From Closterium sp. NIES-65 (taxonomy: Eukaryota; Streptophyta; Zygnematophyceae; Desmidiales; Closteriaceae), in contig CANXME010002538.1 in the NCBI GenBank assembly GCA_948144175.1, positions 620,001-684,000 of the forward strand: a stretch of DNA of 64,000 nt, given 5' to 3'. Position numbers and translations under genes: made by a program. The notes beneath the pieces are model-generated. The model did not search any database and was not told where the DNA came from. It was given only the letters and a program-made list of their open reading frames with translations. Every line of letters begins with the position of its first letter. Position 1 is the stretch's first letter. Below, piece after piece: positions 46,650-53,340 of the stretch.

Positions 46650-49600
46650 AACGTCGCTATGAACGCTTGGCTGCCACAAGCCAATTATCCCTGTGGTAAC
46701 TTTTTTGACACCTCTACCTTCAAGCTCCGAAGAGCTAAAGGATCGATAGGCCCCGCTTTCACGGCTTGTATTCGTACTGAAAATCAAAGTCAAGCGAGCT
46801 TTGCCCTTTTGATCCACACGAGATTTCTGTTCTCATTGAGCTCGCCTTAGGACACCCACGTTATCGTTTAACGGATGTGCCGCCCCAGCCAAACTCCCCA
46901 CCTGACAATGTCATCCGCCTGGATCGGCCGAAGCCTTAAGGCAAGAATCAGGGGCAATGCCCCGCCTCCACCTCACGGATTAAGTAAAATAACGTCAAGA
47001 GTAGTGGTATTTCACCGGTTAAGTGAGGAGGAGGGACTATATGAGGAGAAGCTGCTGGCAGGTTAAGCTGCTAGCTCAAAGGCGGCTGCTTCCTGGAACC
47101 TTCCTCAGTCCTCCAACTCCCCCTTCCACACTCCTTGACAACCCTAGCACCTCTCCCCCAGCTCCCCCACACCCTCACACCCACCCCCCCAAGCGGCAGC
47201 TGCAGCAGTGGGAGAGAAAGGAGGAGGAGGGGAAGGGGATCACACACACCCATCACCACCATACCTGCCACCCCATAGCCTCCGTGCCACGGCTGCACGC
47301 GCAGCAAGGAGACGAAGAAGGGGGGAGGGGGGGGGGGGGGGGGCAGGGGCGACAGAGCAGAACAAAGCGCACAAGGGCGCGAGCAGCAGCAGGGCGCACG
47401 AGGGCGCGGGCAGCAGCAGAGCGCACGAGGGCGCAGGCAGAGCAGAGCGCACAAGGGCGCGGGCAGCAGCAGGGCGCACGAGGGCGCGGGCAGCAGCAGA
47501 GCGCACGAGGGCGCAGGCAGAGCAGAGCGCAAAAGGGCGCGGGCAGCAGCAGGGCGCACGAGGGCGCGGGCAGCACCAGAGCGCACGAGGGCGCAGGCAA
47601 AGGCACGAGCAGCAACGGGCGGCAACAGGCAGCACAGGAACGGGCAGCAACGGGCGGCAACGGGCAGCGCATGCACGGGCAGCAACGGGCGGCAACGGGC
47701 GGCACAGGCACGGGCAGCAACGGGCGGCAACAGGCAGCACAGGCACGGGCAGCAACAGGTGGCAACAGGCAGCACAGGCACTGGCAGCAACGGGCAGCAC
47801 AGGCACGGGCAGCAACGGGCGGCAACGGGCAGCACAGGCACGGGCAGCAAAGGGCGGCAACAGGCAGCACAGGCACGGGCAGCAACAGGCAGCAACAGGC
47901 GGCAACGGGCAGCACAGGCATGGGCAGCAACGGGCGGCAACGGGCAGCAACGGGCGGCAACGGGCAGCACAGGCACGGGCAGCAACGGGCGGCAACGGGC
48001 AGCACAGGCACGGGCAGCAACGGGCGGCAACAGGCGGCACAGGCACGGGCAGCAATGGGCGGCAACGGGCGGCACAGGCACGGGCAGCAACGGGCGGCAA
48101 CAGGCAGCACAGGCACGGGCAGCAACGGGCGGCAACAGGCAGCACAGGCACTGGCAGCAACGGGCGGCAACAGGCAGCACAGGCACAGGCAGCAGCAGGC
48201 AGCAACAGGCGGCAACGGGCAGCACAGGCACGGGCAGCCATACCGAGACCAGGAGCGGCGGTGCATACAGCTGTGGGGTCGGCGCCGTGGGCTGCTCCTG
48301 GGGCGGCTGCTCCAGGCGCTGCTGCTGCTGGGGCGGCCGCTGCAGTGGCGGCGGCTCCACGGGCTGCTGCTGCTGGGGCGGCTGCTCCAGGCGCTGCTGC
48401 TGCTGGGGCGGCTGCTCCAGAGGCTGCTGCTGCTGGGGCGGCTGCTCCAGGCGCTGCTGCTGATGGGGCGGCTGCTCCAGACGCTGCTGCTGCTGGGGCG
48501 GCCGCTGCAGTGGTGGCAGCTCCAAAGGCTGCTGCTATTTGGGCGGCGGCTCCAGGGGCTGCTGCGCTTGGGGCGGCTGCTCTAAGCGCTGCTACTGCTG
48601 GGGCGGCGGCTCTAGAGGCTGCTGCTGCTGGGGCGGCTGCTCCAGGCGCTGCTGCTGATGGGGCGGCTGCTCCAGACGCTGCTGCTGCTGGGGCGGCCGC
48701 TGTAGTGGCGGCAGCTCCAGAGGCTGCTGCTGTTTGGGCGGCGGCTCCAGAGGCTGCTGCTGCTGGGGCGGCCGCTGCAGTGGCGGCAGCTCCAGAGGCT
48801 GCTGCTGTTTGGGCGGCGGCTCCAGAGGCTGCTGCTGCTGGGGCGGCTGCTCCAGGCGCTGGTGCTGAGGTCCAGGGGCGGCGCTGGTGCAAGGTAGGCC
48901 CAGGCTCGGCTGCAACGCTGGCGCGGGCGCGGGTGAGGCAGAGGCGGTGGCCAGGGGGGAGGCGAGGAGCAGAGACGGCGCCCAAGGAGTGCCGCTACGA
49001 GCACGGGCGACGCCCCAGGGGCGCCGCGACGAGTAGGGGCGGCGTCCAGGGGGCGCCGCGACAAGCAGTGGCGTCGCGACGAGCAAGGCGACGCCTTGCG
49101 GGTCCTGCAGGAGCGTCGCGACGAGCAGGAGTGGTGATGCCCGGGTCCCGCAGGTGCGCCGCGACGAGCAGGAGCGGCGCCTCGCAGGGCGCCGCAAAGT
49201 GGAGGGTACGGGCGGGCAAATCAGGCCCGCCCGTGGACGTGAGGCAGGCGCGCAGGCGGCGTGAGGGCAGGCCACGCGCGGGGCAGGAAGACGCCGCGCG
49301 CCCAGGGCGCACGGCAGGCAGAAGCCCGCCGTGCGCCCCGAGCACACGGCGGGCAGAAAATCGCCGTGCGCAATACGCCGCGCGCGCGAGGCGCACGACA
49401 AGACGATAGGCAGCGGAAGCAGGAAAGCAGTAGGAACGTACCTGCTCTGAATACCATGTTAATATACTAGGCATAGGTTGGCTTAGGAGCCATAGTTAAG
49501 GAGGTTCTTAGTAGTTCGAGTTTTAGGGTTGAGGAGAATGTCGTGAAAGTTGAGAAAGGGAAAATGGGGGCTTCACTATAGGTTTGCAAGAACATATAGC

Positions 49601-49737
49601 AAAGTAAGAAAGAAGGTGCACCACCACACTAAGTTTATAATAACTACACTAACTACAGCTACAAGCAGTTACAGATATATTCTGACACGGTTTCCCTCCC
49701 ACTTATGCTACACCTCGTGAGTCATTTCACAATGTCA

Positions 49738-49775
<38 letters not shown>

Positions 49776-49779
49776 GATT

Positions 49780-49813
<34 letters not shown>

Positions 49814-49841
49814 GGATAGTGGGTAGGGACAGTGGGAATCC

Positions 49842-49897
<56 letters not shown>

Positions 49898-50380
49898 ATC
49901 GGTAAAGATTATAAAGACAAATGGATAAAAGAAAAATGACGTACCTGTTCGTGCGCGAGAAAGAACAGTCAGGCCGTGGGTGTTAACACGCTCATCTGTG
50001 CCTGTCGTACCCTCTACAGCATCCGCCAGGGCCCCTGTGAGATCGAGCGGTGCGCCTGTTGCGGTCTTCTGAAGTGAGGAAGTTCCGCCAACGACTGGCA
50101 CGGGAGGCTCTGGTTGAGCTACTGCATGGTCGGAGTCGAGAGCTGACATGTTACCCCTCTTGGGTTTCTTCTTCACTACTTCTTTGGAAAGCATACTATC
50201 CGCCTCCATAAAAGACATGAACGCCTGCATCCTCGCCAAAACATCACCATTGTCGTTTTTCGTCGCAGGCTCGTCCTCGTCCACCCGTAAACCAACATCA
50301 TCCAGCGTAACGACGTCCTCACTGTTTTCTGGGGCCAGTGCTCGTTTCCCACCACACGAAGTCCCCTGCGCACAAGACAT
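44719..50380 (-). CDS. Uncharacterised five-exon host gene, 524 residues
   Basis: Minus-strand exons are 50380-49945, 46170-45839, 45695-45347, 45249-45098 and 45024-44719. All introns are GT-AG and phases agree (1, 0, 1, 0). The sum is 1575 nt including the stop, and this consistency is the main evidence. Residues 70-75 (KKKPKR) resemble a nuclear localisation signal. About residues 155-210 ([20 protein letters not shown]) are likely coiled coil. The C-terminal half has well-formed sequence ([40 protein letters not shown]) but no family I recognise. Intron 1 is 3774 bp and carries an rRNA fragment plus a transposon, so linkage of exon 1 is less certain than exons 2-5. Function unknown. Confidence 0.65.
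46258..46449 (-). repeat. 48-bp tandem repeat, four copies
   Basis: Four head-to-tail copies (starts 46258, 46306, 46354, 46402) of a unit containing 'cagggggactgtcaaggga' and 'ggttgcaagttaatcacatt'. It lies in intron 1 of the host gene, ~90 bases from the exon 2 acceptor. The fourth copy runs directly into the rRNA fragment. Confidence 0.93.
46441..47020 (-). rRNA. 26S rRNA fragment, 3' part (pseudogene)
   Basis: The minus strand matches nuclear large-subunit rRNA from the segment before the peptidyl-transferase region through the sarcin-ricin loop (AGTACGAGAGGAACC at about 46475). Conserved words include GTGAAATACCACTAC, GGTGGGGAGTTTGGCTGGGG and GATCCTTCGATGTCGGCTC. The usually invariant GGGATAAC reads GGGATAAT, changing the base equivalent to E. 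coli C2452, so a functional rRNA is very unlikely. The remaining 3' part of the gene is absent. Confidence 0.92.
47358..47600 (+). repeat. 80-bp minisatellite, three copies
   Basis: Three copies with 80-base period (starts about 47361, 47441 and 47521) built from 'gcgcacgagggcgcgggcagcagcag' subunits. A 15-G run precedes it near 47329. Confidence 0.85.
47600..48240 (+). repeat. 35-bp minisatellite
   Basis: Roughly eighteen copies of a 35-base unit made of acaggcacgggc plus agcaacgggcggcaacgggc blocks. The period is measurable at 47969, 48004 and 48039. A period of 35 rotates the reading frame, so the long frames across it are artefacts. Confidence 0.9.
48290..48870 (+). repeat. 30-bp minisatellite
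   Basis: Imperfect repeats of ~30 bases, core gctgctgctggggcggctgc followed by tccag(g/a). In one frame they would read Gln/Leu-rich, in another Ala-rich. I regard them as non-coding. Confidence 0.88.
49441..49456 (-). promoter_or_regulatory. PBS of the rRNA-embedded insertion
   Basis: The minus strand reads TGGTATTCAGAGCAGG directly after the LTR. Confidence 0.78.
49457..49687 (-). repeat. 5' LTR of the rRNA-embedded insertion
   Basis: 231 bp with TG...CA ends. It borders the CGGTT duplication on one side and the PBS on the other. Confidence 0.8.
49688..49899 (-). rRNA. 26S rRNA fragment, 5' part (pseudogene)
   Basis: The minus strand begins TTAAGGTAGCCAAATGCC and continues through GTGACGCGCATGAATGGATT, GGAACGGGCTTGG and GAAGACCCTGTTGAGCTTG to GTGAAATGACTC. 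This is the large-subunit segment directly upstream of 47020-46441 in a normal 26S gene. The two parts were one ~790-base fragment before the insertion at 47021-49687. Small substitutions relative to the plant consensus (GGAAAAATCAGC for GGCAGAATCAGC) mark decay. It starts 45 bases inside intron 1. Confidence 0.93.
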
Positions 50381-50916
50381 CTTGGTATGTCTGCGACCTG
50401 CACTTGTCGCAAGCGATGTAAAAGTGCTGATTTATGGCACCATCTGTCCGATCGATGCACATGTGCGAGATCATATAGTCTCGTTCCTTTGAAATTTAGC
50501 TCAGAGTGACAATATGCGCGGTTGTCCCGGAGTTTAACTGGGTATATTCGCGGGGCATAGAAACTTACATGCAGTTTGGGAATTAGTCTTCACCAAAATA
50601 GCGCGCAGCCACAACATGTATTGACTCGATTCGACACTAATTCTAGAATTTTGCTCGGCATTCGAGTTTGGGTAACCACTGTCTAACCTCGTCAAAATCA
50701 TTTGCGCCTACAACATTGTGATAATTACATTTCCGTTTGGTGATAACCCCGGCATACAGTCTGCAGCGGTTTCCCATACAGATTCATGAGCAGTTACAAC
50801 TGGCAGATAACATTGACATGGGATTGGCTGCAGCAGAGCAGGTTTCGGAAGGTCAGCATCGTGAAGGTGCGACGCGGTACGACGTGAGGTCGAATCGTGT
50901 TTTGCCAGTGGCGCAC
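50381..50916 (-). other. Upstream region of the five-exon gene
   Basis: Sequence 5' of the ATG at 50380, where a promoter is expected. I cannot identify a convincing TATA box or other motif. Confidence 0.35.
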
Positions 50917-50921
50917 AGTTT

Positions 50922-51060
50922 TCTCAGAATCCCAACCACTAGACCATTGGGATAAAAGGGCTTGTTTCAGTAGCGGGTCAGTGCGCCCATAACCCCCCAG
51001 GCAATCGTGCCTGTAACCCTTCCCTAGGATCGATCGGGGATCACCAGTGGACCTCTGACA
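50922..51060 (-). repeat. 3' LTR of the TRIM
   Basis: 139 bp, identical to 51131-51269 by my reading. Confidence 0.9.
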
Positions 51061-51087
51061 CCCCCCCGCACTGGGATGCCCGAAGTG

Positions 51088-51161
51088 CATACACCGGGAT
51101 TCGAACCCGAGACCTTCGCTCTGGATACCATCTCAGAATCCCAACCACTAGACCATTGGGA
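51088..51161 (-). promoter_or_regulatory. tRNA-Glu-like Pol III promoter in the TRIM
   Basis: The minus strand reads TGGTCTAGTGGTTGGGATTC, nearly identical to the D arm of eukaryotic tRNA-Glu. A 5-bp stem pair TTCTG/CAGAG and a T arm CGGGTTCGAATCCCG follow. The A box is at 51145-51155 and the B box GGTTCGAATCC at 51097-51107. The acceptor stem does not pair and the anticodon loop is about 10 nt, so it is not a working tRNA. It would suit internal Pol III initiation (inference). Confidence 0.75.
51118..51130 (-). promoter_or_regulatory. PBS of the TRIM
   Basis: TGGTATCCAGAGC on the minus strand, one base different from TGGTATTCAGAGC at 49456 and lying directly at the LTR edge. Confidence 0.75.
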
Positions 51162-51269
51162 TAAAAGGGCTTGTTTCAGTAGCGGGTCAGTGCGCCCATA
51201 ACCCCCCAGGCAATCGTGCCTGTAACCCTTCCCTAGGATCGATCGGGGATCACCAGTGGACCTCTGACA
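51131..51269 (-). repeat. 5' LTR of the TRIM
   Basis: 139 bp, from TGTCAGAGG to CTGAGA on the minus strand, flanked by target duplication AGTTT. Confidence 0.9.
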
Positions 51270-51274
51270 AGTTT

Positions 51275-51688
51275 TCCTTTCAAAATATGAATTACAAGCA
51301 AAGTAATGAATTCCTGCCCGTGGTGTCTCGTAATTCTAAAACACCTTGAAATACGGCATTAAGTGTTTTATCCTATGATCTATTTGAGTTAACAGTTTTT
51401 TATGAAAATGTTTTAGGCAGCTTTTTCCGTCAGAATATCATTGGTGCCAATGGCTGACATTTTCATTCATTTTCGTCAGCCATAGCGACGTCACAGACAA
51501 GCACGGTTTGGGTGGCATCATCACTGTACCACGACAAGCTTCGCTTGTTTTACCACCCAATGCGGTGGAATATTCCAATCGAGTATATTTCTTATACAGT
51601 ACGATTTTCATGCCTAACAGGTACGTTTGCTTCCTTTGAGGAAAGTTGTTGACATTATAATTTTGTATTTACACCTTGTTTCCACATG
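51275..51688. other. Intergenic sequence, no feature recognised
   Basis: AT-richer sequence between the TRIM and copia I with no supported gene or repeat. Confidence 0.4.
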
Positions 51689-51693
51689 TAGTA

Positions 51694-51825
51694 TGTCAGA
51701 ACATATAGCTTACCTGTTTGTGTAGGCTACAGTGGGGTATCCCATAAGGGGTACAACACAATTAGGTTTCCTATTTGTACTCATTCTTGACTTAGTCAAT
51801 TCATTCCTCTTCTCACTGTTTCACA
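51694..51825 (+). repeat. 5' LTR of copia I
   Basis: 132 bp, TGTCAGAACATA to GTTTCACA, identical to the 3' LTR. Confidence 0.96.
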
Positions 51826-51840
51826 TGGTATAGAGCTAGG
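51826..51840 (+). promoter_or_regulatory. PBS of copia I
   Basis: TGGTATAGAGCTAGG directly after the LTR. Confidence 0.8.
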
Positions 51841-51899
51841 TCCCTCCAGAACCGATTTTTTGGGCCCACCGAAGCGCGCCCAGAGGCGCGAATTTTTTT

Positions 51900-52570
51900 A
51901 GCGACCCCTCGAGTCGCCCTCTCCCCTGCGGCCTCCCCGCCACTCTGTCGCGGCCCCGCCCTGACCCTTACGCGGCCACGCCGCCTGCTCCTTACGCGGC
52001 CCCGCCCCCGGCCCTTACGCGGCCCCGCGCCGGCTCCTACGCGGCCCTTACGCGACCCCGCGCCGGCCCCTTACGCGGCCCTTACGCGGCCACGCCGCCG
52101 GCTCTCACGCGGCCCCGCAGCTGGCTTCTACGAGGCCCCGTCCCGGCTCCTACGCGGCCCCGTCCCCGGCTCCTACTCGGCCCCGCGCCTGCCCTTACGC
52201 GGCCTCGCCGCCGGCTCCATCGCGGCCCTGCCCCGGCTTCTACGCGGCCCCGTCCCCAGCCCCTTACGCGGCCCCGCCGCAGGCTCCTACGCGGCCCCGC
52301 CGCCGGCTCCTACTCGGCCCCGCGCCGGCCCTTACGCGGCCTCGCCGCCGGCTCCATCGCGGCCCCGCCCCTGCTCCGACGCGGCCCTGCCGCCGACTTC
52401 TACTCGGCCCTGCGCCGGCCCCTACGCGGCTCGGCCGCCGACTCCAACGCGGCCCTGCGCCGGCTCCTACGCGGCCCTGCAGCCGGCTCCAACCCGGCCC
52501 TGCCCCGGCTCCTACGCCGGCCCTAACGCGGCCCCGCCCTGGTTCTCTCACGCGACCCCGCCGCCTCACC
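51900..52570 (+). repeat. GC-rich minisatellite leader of copia I
   Basis: Repeats based on GCGGCCCCGC and GGCTCCTACGCGGCC fill the leader up to about 52570, followed by GAGCCGCC units to about 52700. It is untranslated by position, upstream of the gag ATG at 52828. Confidence 0.82.
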
Positions 52571-52827
52571 TGCACCCGAGCCGCCGGTAGCCGAGCCGCC
52601 CTGCACCCGAGCCGCCCTGCAGCCGAGCCGCCCGGGAGCCGAGCCGCCCTGCACCCGAGCCGCCCTGCCGCCGAGCCGCCCGGGAGCCGAGCCGCTGTAC
52701 ACACGAGCCGCCCGGTCGCCGTTCTGCTTGTCTGTCGAGCTGCACGGCCTGCCCTGCCTGGTGAGCACAGTCCGTCTGTCACTGCGCCCTCTTTCCCTAC
52801 TGCTTGCACTGCTTCACTGTAGTCGTC

Positions 52828-53340
52828 ATGGCCACCCCTAGTGTCCTAGCCTTTGACGCCGAGGGTCGCGCCATTGATTTTGAGGTCTGGCTGGACGACC
52901 TGCAGCTTTTCTTACAGTGCGACAGAGCTGACAGCCTTTCTCTCTTTGACCTCACCTCTGGCGCCTCTCCTGCTCCTGCTGCCGATGCTGATCCCACTGT
53001 CCGCTCTCAGTGGGCCACCCGCGATGCTGCTGCACGTCTTGCTGTGCGTCGCCACCTCCCTACCTCTGAGCGTGCACACTTTAGTCAGTACAAGAGTGCT
53101 CAGACCTTGTACGACGCTGTAGTTGCGCGCTACTCCTCCCCTGCCACTGCTGCACTGAGCCGTCTCATGCTTCCCTACCTCTTTCCTGACCTCTCTGCCT
53201 TTCCCACTGTCGCTGACCTCATTACGCACCTCCGCACTAGTGACACTCGCTACCGCGCCGCCCTTCCTGCTGAGTTCTGCGCTAAGAACCCCCCCCCCCA
53301 TGTACATCACTCTCTACTACGTAGTCGCGCGCCTCCCTGA
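52828..53340 (+). CDS. Gag N-terminal part of copia I
   Basis: Starts MATPSVLAFDAEGRAIDFEV in a good context (gtcATGgcc); copies C and H share the start. It contains a gag helical region (SQWATRDAAARLAVRRHLP, LMLPYLFPDL). After NPPP, encoded by an 11-C tract (53289-53299), the frame runs out at 53340, while the next gag segment continues in the +1-shifted frame at 53300. In copy H the same junction is in frame, so gag was originally continuous. A programmed frameshift is possible but less likely than C-tract slippage. Confidence 0.85.
   Translation: MATPSVLAFDAEGRAIDFEVWLDDLQLFLQCDRADSLSLFDLTSGASPAPAADADPTVRSQWATRDAAARLAVRRHLPTSERAHFSQYKSAQTLYDAVVARYSSPATAALSRLMLPYLFPDLSAFPTVADLITHLRTSDTRYRAALPAEFCAKNPPPHVHHSLLRSRAPP

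Larger units (their letters stand above)
47021..49687 (-). mobile_element. Coding-less LTR-type insertion in the rRNA fragment
   Basis: 2667 bp interrupting the rRNA fragment, with CGGTT on both sides (47016-47020 and 49688-49692) where rRNA sequence resumes. On the minus strand it begins with an LTR (49687-49457, TGTCAGAATATA to TATTAACA), then a PBS, then GC-rich minisatellites. No gag or pol domain is visible. No second LTR is present at the 47021 end. It resembles the LTR-PBS-leader part of the short-LTR copia family, so it may be a non-autonomous or deleted relative. Confidence 0.75.
50922..51269 (-). mobile_element. 348-bp TRIM-type miniature LTR retrotransposon
   Basis: Two identical 139-bp direct repeats (50922-51060 and 51131-51269) flank a 70-bp centre. 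The 5-bp target duplication AGTTT is at 50917-50921 and 51270-51274. On the minus strand the LTR starts TGTCAGAGG and ends CTGAGA. It is followed at once by PBS TGGTATCCAGAGC, and the second LTR is preceded by polypurine tract GTGCGGGGGGG. A tRNA-like sequence with A and B boxes spans the 5' LTR end and the centre. There is no coding capacity. LTRs ending GA rather than CA are unusual. Confidence 0.88.

Noticed and set aside
47023-49409. Very long overlapping frames, up to 733 codons, on both strands
   Set aside because: Minisatellites with periods 80, 35 and 30 bp give stop-free frames in several phases; no domain, and the codon content follows the repeat rather than a protein.
46441-49899. 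A functional rRNA gene
   Set aside because: Only ~790 bases are present, a catalytic-centre base is changed and a 2.7-kb insertion splits it.
49880-49910. An R2-type non-LTR retrotransposon at the 28S site
   Set aside because: No endonuclease or reverse transcriptase frame is present next to the TTAAGGTAGCC boundary; only the boundary position is suggestive.
51088-51161. A functional tRNA gene
   Set aside because: D and T arms are good, but the acceptor stem does not pair and the anticodon loop is too long; it lies inside a duplicated transposon.
50922-51269. A tandem tRNA-derived SINE dimer
   Set aside because: Considered seriously, but the exact end-to-end direct repeats, PBS at one inner edge, G-tract at the other and 5-bp duplication fit a miniature LTR element better; no A/T tail is seen.
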